Part shown: positions 1 through 8,289 of the stretch, in pieces | How positions within the stretch are numbered: position 1 is the first letter of the stretch | How the letters are laid out: each line of letters begins with the position of its first letter | Source: Bombella intestini | Lineage (GTDB): Bacteria > Pseudomonadota > Alphaproteobacteria > Acetobacterales > Acetobacteraceae | Direction of reading: 5' to 3' | Length of the DNA stretch: 64,000 bases | Assembly (NCBI RefSeq): GCF_002003665.1 | Contig: NZ_JATM01000001.1 | Location: 248,001-312,000 of the forward strand | Notes under the pieces: generated by a model | What the model was told of the DNA's origin: nothing | Seen by the model: only the letters and a program-made list of their open reading frames with translations | Database searches by the model: none | Program-made: the position numbers and the translations under genes

Positions 1-458
1 AGCACGTTATCCCCAGCGAACGGCACTGGAAATGATACTGTGGCCGGGTTCTGGCCTGCGATACTGAACCGCTGAATCATGAGAGGTCCGGCTTCACCCA
101 CAATCTGCGCCACGGAGTTGCCGTTGGCGCAGAGGTAATTGCCCTTCTGGTTCGTGCCGAGTAGATGGGAATAGAGGGACGGATCAGTCCCGCCGGTTCC
201 GCCATAGTCCAGACGTGGCGCACCTATTGCGCCAGCCCATTTCACCCCTACAGCCCTGAGATCGTTGGCTCCCAGCTGTAACGTGCCAGCCACCATCTGG
301 GCCAGATCGGCAGTCGTTACCAGATTGTCGGGCAGGGTGACGGATGGGCCAGGAGGGGCATCGAAGTTATCATTGATGATGTTGCCGTTTTCGTCTTTCA
401 CCACCAGGGTGACGGTGGACGGTTTGCCCGCAATAACGGAAGTCTGCTGAAGTTTCAT
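1..458 (-). CDS. Partial phage tail-fibre-region protein (C-terminus outside window)
   Basis: An open minus-strand frame starts at ATG 458, one base after the stop of the GH32 gene, and stays open to base 1 (about 152 residues visible). The N-terminus reads MKLQQTSVIAGKPSTVTLVV, followed by a Pro/Gly-rich stretch and many short beta-type segments. I see no catalytic motif. Its place directly behind the tail glycosidase and the fibre-type genes suggests a tail-fibre or receptor-binding component. That is position-based inference; the family is not recognised. Confidence 0.6.
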   Translation of the reverse strand, partial: MKLQQTSVIAGKPSTVTLVVKDENGNIINDNFDAPPGPSVTLPDNLVTTADLAQMVAGTLQLGANDLRAVGVKWAGAIGAPRLDYGGTGGTDPSLYSHLLGTNQKGNYLCANGNSVAQIVGEAGPLMIQRFSIAGQNPATVSFPVPFAGDNV

Positions 459-459
459 G

Positions 460-2091
460 TCAGTAACTCTGCTTGAAGTAGAGAAGTCTGGCTGTTCCAT
501 TTCCCGAAACAGTCACGTCTGAAGAAAATGCGTCTTCTGGCGGGAAGAACAGGCTGGAGATGTACACCTCATCGTTGATGATGATTTCGATAGTGGAGAC
601 ATCAACAATGATGGAGATGAAATACCGTGCCCGATTAGGCAGGGTTGCTACCTGATCGGCGTTCCAGATCGCCCATTTCTTCGTATCAGCTGTATCCAGA
701 GGGCCGCCGCCGCTCTGGGCCCGTAACAGGGTGACGGTCCCGGCCTGCGGGTTCAGTGTCAGGGTTGTGCGGTTTTTGGGGCCGACACAGAAATTGATGC
801 TGATGGCGTCTGGCCACGGGTCTGGCGCATCACGATACAACTGGAGATCAAGCCGCCATGAGACGCCCATATTCTGCACCGGAGGCTGCCACTGGCTCGT
901 GCCAGAGCTGGACAGGGGCAGGGACAGGATAGCGTCCGTGAACTCGGCGTAGCAGTTCAGCTGGTCAGGCATGAACTGCATTCGCAAGCCCAGAGAGCCA
1001 TCTACGTCCTGAGCCAGAGAGAGCCGGGTTATCAGGGAATGGTTGCCGCCGAAGCCCTGCTGCGGAAGCTCCATATAATTCCAGTTGCCCATCCAGCCCC
1101 AGCAATAGGTGTTGCCTTCGTGCTGGCTGATCGCCTGAGCGTAATAGTCGCTACCCCAGTTTAGGCGTTTGGGCGTGGTGAAGTCAGGCTTAAAGGTCGT
1201 TCCATCCCAGTCACCGATCAGATAGGCCACGCTGGAGGCTGCCTGCCCATTCCACTGTTTGATGGAGAAGGCCAGAAGCCATTTTTCAGAACCGTCCGGG
1301 GCTTCCATGGGTACAAGGTCCGGCGTCTCAATCTGCTGCCAGTCGGAGAGATCAATCAGGGAGAGGAAGGACCAGTTTAGGCCGTCCGTAGAGCTGTAGA
1401 AGGCGATACCTCGACCGATGGTCAGCTTCATGACGAACCGACTACGGGCATCATCCCAGCTCACCCTTGGATCTCGGAAATCCATACCGGGAGCGTAAAC
1501 GATCGCACCAACGCCCGGATTTTCCAGCACGATACCGTGATAGACTGGGGCCAGACCGAGGGCCGGGGCGATCCAAAGGGAGACGCACTGAAGCGAGCTG
1601 GTGTCGCTGCCGGGAACTGAGATGTAGTAGAGGACGGCCCCAGCCCCATACCCCGCTGCATTGTGCTGGTCGATCAGGAATGAACCGCCCCAGAGTGCAG
1701 GATAGGGCAGGTTATCCAGATAGAACGGGCTGCGGTTGTTAATGAAGGTGACAAGGTCTGGCGTGATGATTTCCATCCATGTCTGCTGGTCACCACCCTG
1801 GCTGTCGGGGTTGCTCTGGGAGATGGAAAACCCCCTGTAAATCTGGTTTTTCTCATCCCACACTAGGCAAGAAGGGTCATTGAACCACGGCTTAACCCAG
1901 CGTTGCGGCTGTGTTTTCTCGAACGCAGCCACGTCAGCCGGAAATTTCCCGGCGTGCTGAGAGGCATACGCACGGGTGTGGTACGGGGTCGGTGCTGGAT
2001 GGGCCAACGGAAGGTACCGTGCAAAGGTACGTCCCTGCGAGGCTGCTACAGCGTCCAGCAAGGCCGATCCTGGTCTCCAGATGGCCGTCAT
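460..2091 (-). CDS. Tail-associated glycoside hydrolase family 32 (levanase/inulinase-like)
   Basis: 543 residues with the three GH32 signatures in order. WFNDPS (Asp72, nucleophile position; usual form WMNDPNG), FRDP (Asp207, transition-state stabiliser) and ETPDL (Glu255, acid/base position; usual form WECPDL). The stretch after FRDP (VSWDDARSRFVMKL) and FYSSTDGLNW also follow the five-bladed propeller pattern. A beta-sandwich-like C-terminus follows from about residue 390. There is no signal peptide, as expected of a virion protein rather than a secreted one. It overlaps the upstream tail gene by four bases (ATGA) and the next gene starts one base after its stop, so it belongs to the tail operon. 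GH32 enzymes cleave beta-fructans. Acetic acid bacteria often make levan, so a capsule-depolymerase role is likely but inferred. Substrate (levan or inulin) cannot be told. Confidence 0.82.
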   Translation of the reverse strand: MTAIWRPGSALLDAVAASQGRTFARYLPLAHPAPTPYHTRAYASQHAGKFPADVAAFEKTQPQRWVKPWFNDPSCLVWDEKNQIYRGFSISQSNPDSQGGDQQTWMEIITPDLVTFINNRSPFYLDNLPYPALWGGSFLIDQHNAAGYGAGAVLYYISVPGSDTSSLQCVSLWIAPALGLAPVYHGIVLENPGVGAIVYAPGMDFRDPRVSWDDARSRFVMKLTIGRGIAFYSSTDGLNWSFLSLIDLSDWQQIETPDLVPMEAPDGSEKWLLAFSIKQWNGQAASSVAYLIGDWDGTTFKPDFTTPKRLNWGSDYYAQAISQHEGNTYCWGWMGNWNYMELPQQGFGGNHSLITRLSLAQDVDGSLGLRMQFMPDQLNCYAEFTDAILSLPLSSSGTSQWQPPVQNMGVSWRLDLQLYRDAPDPWPDAISINFCVGPKNRTTLTLNPQAGTVTLLRAQSGGGPLDTADTKKWAIWNADQVATLPNRARYFISIIVDVSTIEIIINDEVYISSLFFPPEDAFSSDVTVSGNGTARLLYFKQSY

Positions 2092-2810
2092 GGTGTCACT
2101 CCGATTTTTTTCAGGGCTAGTGTGATCTTCTGTTCGGCCCGTGCTGCCTGTTGGGTGAGTTGGGCGTGTCGCTGCTGGGTCTCTAATGCAGCCAGAAGTC
2201 GGGCCTGTTCACGGTCGAAAAATCCATCATCCACATCATCCAGCGTGCTGCCCAGAACAGTGGTGGGGATGAGGCCGCCATAGCCGCCACCTCCGCCGCC
2301 ATTCTGGATGGCCTTCTGGAAGGACGGGAGGTCCAGCTTCATCCATGTGGGGTTGCCTGCGCCGGGCGCAGTGCTGTTCTGGTCCTGAAGAGAGATCCAA
2401 TAGACAGCCGCATCCGTCCCGTCGCAGACGATGGCCCCTTTCCTGTAGGCGGAGGGAGACTGTGCCACCTCCGGCGAGAACTGTCCCAGATAGCCCGCCT
2501 GCGCCATGCGGCGGTACAGGGCAGCGGTCATGTTCAGGGAGATCAGGTCTCCACTCTGGAAGGGCAGTGGCGTTGTGCCTTCCTGCCCCCGCCAGACGGT
2601 GAACGTATCGCCATTGCGCTGCACGCAATAGACGATCTCATAGTGCCGGCTGTTGCTGGCAGAGACGAGTGTCAGGGCGATGGCATCCCCCGGTGCCGTT
2701 GGGCTTGGGAACTCCGCTCCCGTGCCGCTGGCAGCGATAAGGGTTGTATCGCCGACAGTGATGTTGCGGGCCAGAATGGTCCGCACACGGTTGGAAAACT
2801 GGAACATCAC
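2088..2810 (-). CDS. Phage tail-fibre/collar-type structural protein
   Basis: 240 residues. The N-terminus has a segment rich in short beta strands including FTVWRGQEGT, a pattern often seen at the start of phage fibre or baseplate-adaptor proteins. A glycine run (GGGGGGYGG) near residue 175 is followed by an Ala/Gln-rich helical tail (about residues 200-235) that could trimerise. It overlaps the upstream gene by four bases and the GH32 gene by four, indicating translational coupling. It probably links the baseplate to the GH32 protein. Family assignment is tentative. Confidence 0.55.
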   Translation of the reverse strand: MMFQFSNRVRTILARNITVGDTTLIAASGTGAEFPSPTAPGDAIALTLVSASNSRHYEIVYCVQRNGDTFTVWRGQEGTTPLPFQSGDLISLNMTAALYRRMAQAGYLGQFSPEVAQSPSAYRKGAIVCDGTDAAVYWISLQDQNSTAPGAGNPTWMKLDLPSFQKAIQNGGGGGGYGGLIPTTVLGSTLDDVDDGFFDREQARLLAALETQQRHAQLTQQAARAEQKITLALKKIGVTP

Positions 2811-3430
2811 CTGCCTTCTTTCACATTGTAGGAATAGGTTGGCGGGACTGAAAGAACGCCCCGCTGGATGAGGACGGGCAGGGCGGTGATGAGCGTGCCG
2901 TCCGCCAGCCCGGCGGTGACCGTGATGGTTACGGTGCGGTCTGAGATGGCGATGCTGACGGGCAGGGTGCTGTTAAAACGCCATGCGTGGCCTTGATCTC
3001 CAGTCAGGAAGCGCATGATGCGCTTTTTCAGCCACGGGATGGAGAATTGGCAGCCGCCCCCCTTGTAGTAGTTCCACGTCAGAGCACGTTTGAAGATGTC
3101 ATCGGAAACAAAGGTGCCTCCAGTGCTGACGAAGGTGTCCGTGCCGTCAATGGCGAGGGCGTTGATTAGGGCTGTATCAATGGCACCGCTGGCATCGACC
3201 AGATCGACATAGCCGATGCGGTACCGTCGCTGGCCATAGAGGCAGTAGGCGGCGTAATCCAGCAGGCCTCCCGTGATGCTGGAGCGCATGTAGAGGGGCA
3301 GGATGTGGTCATCCATCCATGTCAGCGTGCCCTGCGCTAGGCGGTTATACGCCTCGAACAGGGCCACAATATCGGCGTCATCACTGAACTGCTGGTACGG
3401 ATAGGCGGGAGCTGTCAGTTCTGTGGCCAT
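2807..3430 (-). CDS. Baseplate-distal tail protein (gpI/DUF2612-like position)
   Basis: 207 residues, lying directly after the J-like baseplate gene, where P2-type phages keep gpI and many other myoviruses keep a DUF2612-type protein. Visible features are an aromatic-rich first half (WMDDHILPLYM, YRIGYVDLVDASG) and a beta-rich C-terminus ending SVPPTYSYNVKEGR. No catalytic motif is visible. It is separated by one base from the J gene stop and overlaps the fibre gene by four bases. The role is assigned from synteny, not from a recognised signature. Confidence 0.5.
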   Translation of the reverse strand: MATELTAPAYPYQQFSDDADIVALFEAYNRLAQGTLTWMDDHILPLYMRSSITGGLLDYAAYCLYGQRRYRIGYVDLVDASGAIDTALINALAIDGTDTFVSTGGTFVSDDIFKRALTWNYYKGGGCQFSIPWLKKRIMRFLTGDQGHAWRFNSTLPVSIAISDRTVTITVTAGLADGTLITALPVLIQRGVLSVPPTYSYNVKEGR

Positions 3431-3431
3431 G

Positions 3432-4898
3432 TCACTCCCTCACGAGGCTGATCTGGTCTGGGCTGGTGACGAGGTAGCTTTGCGGGTCACAGGCGATGAT
3501 GACGCTATCCGCCGCCGGGCTGGCCAATACATCATCAAGGAACACGTCAAAGCGCAGGCTGGAGATGATCGCCCCCGGCATGATCTGGAGCAGCGTGGCC
3601 TCCACGATTGTGCCTAGTTGGAGAGTGGAGAGGGGTGCGCCCATCGTCAGGCCGTTGATGTAGTTGGAAAGTGGCGGCCCGCATATCTGGGTCGCTGTGG
3701 CATCATCCACGACATTGCCGGAGGTGATGCTCCAGTGAGCCACCAGCCTTACTTGCTGCTGGAGGGGGCGGATGAAGCGGATAGGGTAGCTGTCCACGCC
3801 ATCAATGGCCACGGCCACCATGTTGCGGGGGTTGGTTCCCACAATGCCATCGCCGGAATGCTGTGAGGCCGTGGTGGTATCAACCGGGATGGAGAAACGG
3901 CTGGCATCCAGCACGGTGGCGGTGAATGTGCCATTGATGGCGATGGCCCCAGTTTCTCCGCTGATAGTGACTTGCTGGCCGTCTTTCAGGCCGTGCGTTA
4001 GCGTGGTCGTGACAATGCAGGGATTGCTGCTGGTGATGCTGGCAATAGTGTTCGTGCTGCCCTGAAGGTTGACCAGATCGAAGCAGCTTTCATAGATGGC
4101 TCCGGCAATCTGGGCCGGGTCGCCGCCATCCACCATGACGCTGTAGCCTGCTCCGGAGGTGAGGGACACGCCGATGGAGCGGGGGATCACGTTCGGCACG
4201 TTCAGCAGGCGGGAGCGGATGAAGCCCGGCGTGCCCTGCACGGTACGCATCCCGGTCTGGAGGATGCGGGCACGATAGGCACTGTCCGTCTCGGCCCCTG
4301 TGCCCGGCGTGCCCTTCTGCGGGTTGGTGACGGCGAGGTGCGTGCCTTCCTTCGTGCCCGTCACGACTGTGGTGATGCTGTTCTCCGGGATGATGGTCGT
4401 GCCCGGCGTGGTGGAGAGGACGTAGCTGTTCACCAGCACGCCGCCGGAGGGAATGGTGGCACCTTCCTGCGTCTCGTAGGTGTAGATTCCGTCCGAGACC
4501 TGAAAGCCGGATGCCAGATACAGGCCCGGCGGCCCCGTGAAGGTCACATAAGCGGAGGGATTGGCCCCGGCACCACGCTGGACGCCATAAACCTCTCCGA
4601 ACTCATCCAGCAGAGAGGGCGTGGCGTTCAGAGGGGAGACGCTGTTGATGGTGTCCACCTTTGCCTGGTCGATCTGGGCGAGGGCACCGATGGCTGTGCT
4701 GGCCATGTCTTCTACCAGGGAGCCGGGGAGGTTGGTGGTCACGCCCGGGCTGAGCTGTGTGGCAAGCTGGACAAGCTGATCCTGTAAGGTTTGCGGGGCT
4801 GTGGGCTGGACACCGCTATTCTGGAGGGTTGTCAGCAGGCCGGGATACTGGTCTTCCAGCAGGGCAATCTGGGCGGTGCTGATGTCGATGGTCGCCAT
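3432..4898 (-). CDS. Baseplate J-like protein
   Basis: 488 residues from ATG 4898 (MATIDISTAQIALLEDQYPG). An in-frame extension to 5090 exists, but it would run back through the terminator hairpin and has non-protein-like composition, so the internal ATG is chosen. Typical J features are an N-terminal helical part with LVEDMASTAIGALAQIDQ (around residue 60), then a beta-rich ring domain with GAGANPSAYVTFTG, a segment GTGAETDSAYRARILQ and a C-terminal part of repeated beta strands. J-like proteins form the baseplate wedge ring. It is preceded by an intrinsic terminator and a gp25-like gene. Confidence 0.85.
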   Translation of the reverse strand: MATIDISTAQIALLEDQYPGLLTTLQNSGVQPTAPQTLQDQLVQLATQLSPGVTTNLPGSLVEDMASTAIGALAQIDQAKVDTINSVSPLNATPSLLDEFGEVYGVQRGAGANPSAYVTFTGPPGLYLASGFQVSDGIYTYETQEGATIPSGGVLVNSYVLSTTPGTTIIPENSITTVVTGTKEGTHLAVTNPQKGTPGTGAETDSAYRARILQTGMRTVQGTPGFIRSRLLNVPNVIPRSIGVSLTSGAGYSVMVDGGDPAQIAGAIYESCFDLVNLQGSTNTIASITSSNPCIVTTTLTHGLKDGQQVTISGETGAIAINGTFTATVLDASRFSIPVDTTTASQHSGDGIVGTNPRNMVAVAIDGVDSYPIRFIRPLQQQVRLVAHWSITSGNVVDDATATQICGPPLSNYINGLTMGAPLSTLQLGTIVEATLLQIMPGAIISSLRFDVFLDDVLASPAADSVIIACDPQSYLVTSPDQISLVRE

Positions 4899-4915
4899 GG
4901 GGATCTCCGGGCATG

Positions 4916-4940
4916 AAAAAAACCCGCCGGAAGGGCGGGC
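4916..4940 (-). terminator. Rho-independent terminator between gp25-like and J-like genes
   Basis: On the minus strand a GCCCGCC/GGCGGG hairpin with a 5-base loop is followed by seven T residues. It ends the gp25-like transcript 29 bases after its stop, yet the J gene begins only 18 bases further on, so it probably acts as an attenuator unless J has its own promoter or antitermination operates. Confidence 0.75.
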
Positions 4941-4968
4941 AGCATGAGGAACGGTAGGGGGCGGCTGG

Positions 4969-5340
4969 TCAGCTCCACGGCCCTGTCTGGCTGTAATCCT
5001 GATTGAAGGACTGTCGGGCACTGGAATAGAGCGTGCCATTATTGAGGATGACGGAAATGTCGTACACGGGGTCCGCTCCATTGCCGCCATCTTTTCGGGT
5101 GATCTGGAGGCTGGGGAAGATGTCCCGGAAGCGGCGTTGGGTGAGGTTCAGGTAATAATCCGGCCAGACACGGGAGACGAGGGTCTGTTGCACGGGGATG
5201 CCCCAGTCCGCCCAGAAGGGGCTTTCGCCAAGCTGGAGCAGTAGGGCGTTCTGAAGCCACGCAATGTTACCCTGGTCGCCTGTCACAGCCTTCCATACCC
5301 GGCGGCCATCCGGCTGGTGAACACGGGTCCATACGCGCAT
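4969..5340 (-). CDS. Baseplate wedge protein, gp25/gpW-like
   Basis: 123 residues. The protein carries the short gp25-type core with VTGDQGNIAWLQNALLLQL, GESPFWADWGIPV and RRFRDIFPSLQITRK, followed by a strand pair. Gp25-like proteins join the tail sheath to the J-like wedge. It starts on the last base of the spike gene stop and is followed by a terminator and the J gene, the usual gpV-gpW-gpJ order of contractile tails. Confidence 0.78.
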   Translation of the reverse strand: MRVWTRVHQPDGRRVWKAVTGDQGNIAWLQNALLLQLGESPFWADWGIPVQQTLVSRVWPDYYLNLTQRRFRDIFPSLQITRKDGGNGADPVYDISVILNNGTLYSSARQSFNQDYSQTGPWS

Positions 5341-5951
5341 CAGATAACCCCACCTGTTGGGGCACCATTGTTGCCGTTGCTGTGTTCATGCGTCTTGTAA
5401 GGCTGGCCGTTTATGATGAGTTCGCCGCTGATTTCCACTCGTCCACCGGAGAGCGTCACAGTGGCGGAGCCGGTGGAGAGGGTCACGCCACCCTTTGTCA
5501 GCGTGACGGTGCTGGAGCCGTTGAGGCGGTCGGTGATCTGCACGCCCGCCACGCCGTACATGTGCAGCGTATCATTATCCAGAGCCTCCCATTCGGCGTT
5601 GCTGAGCGGCAGGAAGATGCAGGCAGAAAGGTTGGGGCTGCTGTCATCCAGCGCAGGGCGGCGTGATCCCAAGCCGGTCATTTGGCTTAGCGAGACATCA
5701 GCACTGATGACAACGCCCTTGCATCCGGGCTGGATGGGGGTGCGGACATACTCGCTTTCTGCAATCGGTACGTTCAGCGGGGGCAGGGCGGGGTTGCAGT
5801 CCACCTCAAGGCGCACCGTCACGATGCGGCCCTGCACGGCGATGACGCTGGCAGGGAGTGCTTTGCCATCATGTTCACCCACAGACCGGGCGTGCGTGCG
5901 GGCCAGACGGGGCAGCCAGTCAGAAGGCGGGCTTTTGCGGAAGTTTTTCAT
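5340..5951 (-). CDS. Baseplate spike protein (gpV/Gp138-like)
   Basis: 203 residues from ATG 5951 (MKNFRKSPPSDWL); the start overlaps the hub gene stop as ATGA, which fixes it. An OB-like N-terminal domain (IAVQGRIVTVRLEV) is followed by a central segment and then repeated Thr/Ser/Gly beta strands (TVTLTKGGVTLSTGSATVT) typical of a beta-helical spike. It ends with an HEH motif in KTHEHSNGNNGAPTGGVI, like the metal-binding apex of P2 gpV spikes. It pierces the outer membrane during contraction. Confidence 0.82.
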   Translation of the reverse strand: MKNFRKSPPSDWLPRLARTHARSVGEHDGKALPASVIAVQGRIVTVRLEVDCNPALPPLNVPIAESEYVRTPIQPGCKGVVISADVSLSQMTGLGSRRPALDDSSPNLSACIFLPLSNAEWEALDNDTLHMYGVAGVQITDRLNGSSTVTLTKGGVTLSTGSATVTLSGGRVEISGELIINGQPYKTHEHSNGNNGAPTGGVI

Positions 5952-7087
5952 TGTTTGGCCTTCGGTCCCTTGGGGTAGCAGGTGAAAGTGGAGGCCCATT
6001 GCAGGCCGTCCGGGGAGCGGAACTGGCCGAGATGGGAGATCGTCCGCACGACGTATGTGCCGGCGAACAGGGAGTGCTGGCGCAGGGCGAATATGGCGGC
6101 ACTGTTCTGCGCCATAATCAGGCCCGCTTCGCTGATGTTGGGCAGTTCGACCAGATCACCCACGCAGATGTCGGCCCGCATGGCTGTGGTGAAGGAAATC
6201 TCTGTCGGGCCGTTCCAGGCAGGCTGGCCCATCAGTTCTTCAAACGGGACTTTAGCCGCCTTTTTAGTGTGGTCATCGGTCGTGACGACCAGACTGTTCG
6301 AACGGATGGAGATGGCGAGATCAAGCCCTTCAGACTCCTTCCAGATACGCCCTATGCCAACGCAGAGGTCTTTCAGGCTGTGATAGCGGCCTGTGTATTC
6401 TCGTGAGGCCAGTCGCACGGCGTTGGGAATCTTGAAGTCGATGCGGTAGTTGGTCGCCGCAGCTTTCAGGGCCTGCTTTGTTGCCATCGTCAAATCCTCA
6501 CCCCATCGGCAATGGAATTGCAGGTTGTCCACCGGCTGCTGCCCTGTCGGGGTCAGGCCCGGCGCAATAGGGGTGCCCCACTGCTCCGGCGGGACGATGT
6601 AAGGCAGAACATAGAGCGTCAGGCTGAGGTCCGTGCCTTCCCAGTTGCCAACGGAGCTCATGACGGTGCCCAGCAATATCTCACCGGACTGCTCTGGTTT
6701 GGAGAGGGGTAGCCCACGTCCCATGCCCGCATAGAGGGAAACCGTCTTGCCCCGCAGGTTCTCGGCCGCCTTGACCGTGGCGATGTCCACGCCCTTGATC
6801 GTGATGTTGGCTGCCCCGGAGGATGCATCAAACGTGGTCAGGCTGTTCTCTGTGAATTGGAACTGAATGTCCAGCGCACCGGGGTCAAACCTGTCCGTGG
6901 CAAAGCCGGGCACCCAGCCCGGCCCGTTGGGGTCCCGCTTGACGTAGGAGGAGAGATGAAGAAGCGTTTTGTTTCCTACGCCCAACGTAGCGGTTTGGGC
7001 GAATGGGCGGTTTGATGTTTTCCGATACTTTGCATCAACTTTATTAGGATTTTTTTGTTCGGTGATTTTTAAATTATAGAAGCGCAC
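5948..7087 (-). CDS. Baseplate hub protein (gpD/gp44-like)
   Basis: 379 residues starting at GTG 7087 (VRFYNLKITEQK), with an AGGAAAG ribosome site 10 bases upstream. The longer in-frame reading to 7237 would run through a terminator hairpin, so it is rejected. Features are hub-like beta segments (LDIQFQFTENSLTTFDASSG, ITIKGVDIATVKAAENL), a central LASREYTGRYHSLKDLCVGI and a C-terminal LysM-like/hub end (FALRQHSLFAGTYVVRTISH). Hub proteins sit at the top of the spike and beneath the tube. Confidence in the hub role comes mainly from order: hub, spike, gp25, J. Confidence 0.72.
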   Translation of the reverse strand: MRFYNLKITEQKNPNKVDAKYRKTSNRPFAQTATLGVGNKTLLHLSSYVKRDPNGPGWVPGFATDRFDPGALDIQFQFTENSLTTFDASSGAANITIKGVDIATVKAAENLRGKTVSLYAGMGRGLPLSKPEQSGEILLGTVMSSVGNWEGTDLSLTLYVLPYIVPPEQWGTPIAPGLTPTGQQPVDNLQFHCRWGEDLTMATKQALKAAATNYRIDFKIPNAVRLASREYTGRYHSLKDLCVGIGRIWKESEGLDLAISIRSNSLVVTTDDHTKKAAKVPFEELMGQPAWNGPTEISFTTAMRADICVGDLVELPNISEAGLIMAQNSAAIFALRQHSLFAGTYVVRTISHLGQFRSPDGLQWASTFTCYPKGPKAKQ

Positions 7088-7113
7088 GGCCTTTCTTTCC
7101 TTTCGCTGGGTAA

Positions 7114-7143
7114 TAAAAAAACCCTCCCGGTGAGGGGAGGGTT
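7114..7143 (-). terminator. Rho-independent terminator, copy 1 of a near-identical pair
   Basis: ACCCTCCC/GGGAGGGT stem followed on the minus strand by a run of seven T. It lies 32 bases after the 255-residue gene and just before the hub gene. The same hairpin and flanks recur at 8257-8286. Confidence 0.8.
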
Positions 7144-7175
7144 GAGGTCTCACTAAGGTGGGACGTAGGACAGAT

Positions 7176-7943
7176 TTATTCACTTCCTGCTGTGTAATTG
7201 ACGTGATATCTATAAACACTGGGCGTAGCCGTAGCATCTCCGTGCTGGGATGAGCATGACAAATACAGAAAATCTAGGGCAGATTTGGAAAAATATTTCT
7301 GGTAACTTGGTTCACTGGTTGTTTTAAGAACTTTGCAGTTCTTATGATGCCAGTATCCATCATCTTCCTTACTGGAAGAACATTCGGCTTCTACCTCAGC
7401 CTCCCAGTTATCACTAGGAGCAAGGTATTCCTGTGCTTCGCTTGGATATTCCGGCCTCATATTCGCACATGCTGGCCCCTCCTGTTTCGGGGCTACCGGG
7501 ATATCCAATAACCCGAATGGGTCCTGCGGTTTTCCATCAAGTCCGTATCCGCCGGGGAAATAGGGGGAGAGGTGCTTGCCCGGCGGGATGACCATGCAGC
7601 GGGCATCCTGAATCACATGGCCTGCGCTTTCGGCGGCTTCTTCGTAGAAACGGTAATGAGTCCGCAGATAGGCCCGGCATCCAGCCAGTGTCTTTGCGGG
7701 CAGGGTAGCGAAGGCAGGGCGGCCTGCCAGTGACCCGACCTCGCCCGACACCTCATTGCCGCCTTCCAGTCTCGCCTTGGCATCGTAAAAGTCGTGCATG
7801 GGGGCATTGGGATCGAGGAACTCTGCGCTTTCGCCGGGCTCTGGCGGGGTCAGGACGGAGCGGGAGTAGTTGGGCGGACTTCCCGGCTGTGAGGCTGAAC
7901 TCCAGACTAGAAAGATAAGGGCAAGTGTGCCGGGAGTAGCCAT
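7176..7943 (-). CDS. Hypothetical exported protein inserted in the tail operon
   Basis: 255 residues, start ATG 7943 with GGAG nine bases upstream. The first 20 residues (MATPGTLALIFLVWSSASQP) look like a short signal peptide or membrane anchor, although no basic N-region is present. The rest is acidic with several Cys residues (around RCMVIPPG, EGPACANMRPEY, EAECSSSKED, KNCKVL), suggesting disulfides in the periplasm. No known family is recognised. It sits between baseplate plug and hub genes and ends at a terminator, so it resembles a moron cargo gene rather than a virion part, though a structural role cannot be excluded. Confidence 0.6.
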   Translation of the reverse strand: MATPGTLALIFLVWSSASQPGSPPNYSRSVLTPPEPGESAEFLDPNAPMHDFYDAKARLEGGNEVSGEVGSLAGRPAFATLPAKTLAGCRAYLRTHYRFYEEAAESAGHVIQDARCMVIPPGKHLSPYFPGGYGLDGKPQDPFGLLDIPVAPKQEGPACANMRPEYPSEAQEYLAPSDNWEAEVEAECSSSKEDDGYWHHKNCKVLKTTSEPSYQKYFSKSALDFLYLSCSSQHGDATATPSVYRYHVNYTAGSE

Positions 7944-7953
7944 GTTCAGGCTC

Positions 7954-8232
7954 CTATACTGTTACTTCCAGAGTTCCATTGTCTTCACGATAGACCAGCT
8001 TGGAAGTCGAAATCGAACTTATGAGATTTATATCATAGTTCTGCGGGGAGCCAATCAAGGGCCGGAACAGTTTGTCTTCCCCTCGTGGTTCGGTAACCTT
8101 CAGGTACCACCGCTGGCCTGCCATGTTCCACCATGCAGAGATGTTGAGCTGCCCTTCCGCCACGGTGATCTGCGCCTTAAACGGCGGCGCACTGTTCTCG
8201 TCCGGCGTGAAGGGGATGATTGTGTCGGGCAT
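7954..8232 (-). CDS. Baseplate plug-like protein
   Basis: 92 residues. The pattern of a short N-terminus (MPDTIIPFTPDE), then ITVAEGQLNISAWWNMAGQRW and a G-SPQNYDINLI segment resembles the small baseplate plug proteins of short contractile tails (Pam3 gp18 / DUF6983 type, about 100 residues). These seal the tube above the spike. It lies between two inserted cassettes and shortly upstream of the hub gene in transcription order, which fits. The family call is from remembered pattern only. Confidence 0.6.
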   Translation of the reverse strand: MPDTIIPFTPDENSAPPFKAQITVAEGQLNISAWWNMAGQRWYLKVTEPRGEDKLFRPLIGSPQNYDINLISSISTSKLVYREDNGTLEVTV

Positions 8233-8256
8233 GGTGGGGCTTCTTTCGTGGGGTAA

Positions 8257-8286
8257 TAAAAAACCCTCCCGGTGAGGGGAGGGTTG
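8257..8286 (-). terminator. Rho-independent terminator, copy 2 of a near-identical pair
   Basis: Same ACCCTCCC/GGGAGGGT stem and T-run as the hairpin at 7114-7143, only a few bases after the stop of the membrane protein gene. It closes the PanA/membrane-protein cassette. Confidence 0.8.
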
Positions 8287-8289
8287 GTA

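Noticed and set aside
4899-5090. N-terminal extension of the J-like gene
   Set aside because: It crosses the terminator at 4916-4940 and overlaps the gp25-like gene antiparallel to nothing conserved; ATG 4898 gives a normal J start.
7088-7237. N-terminal extension of the hub gene
   Set aside because: It crosses an intrinsic terminator and has no ribosome site; GTG 7087 has one.
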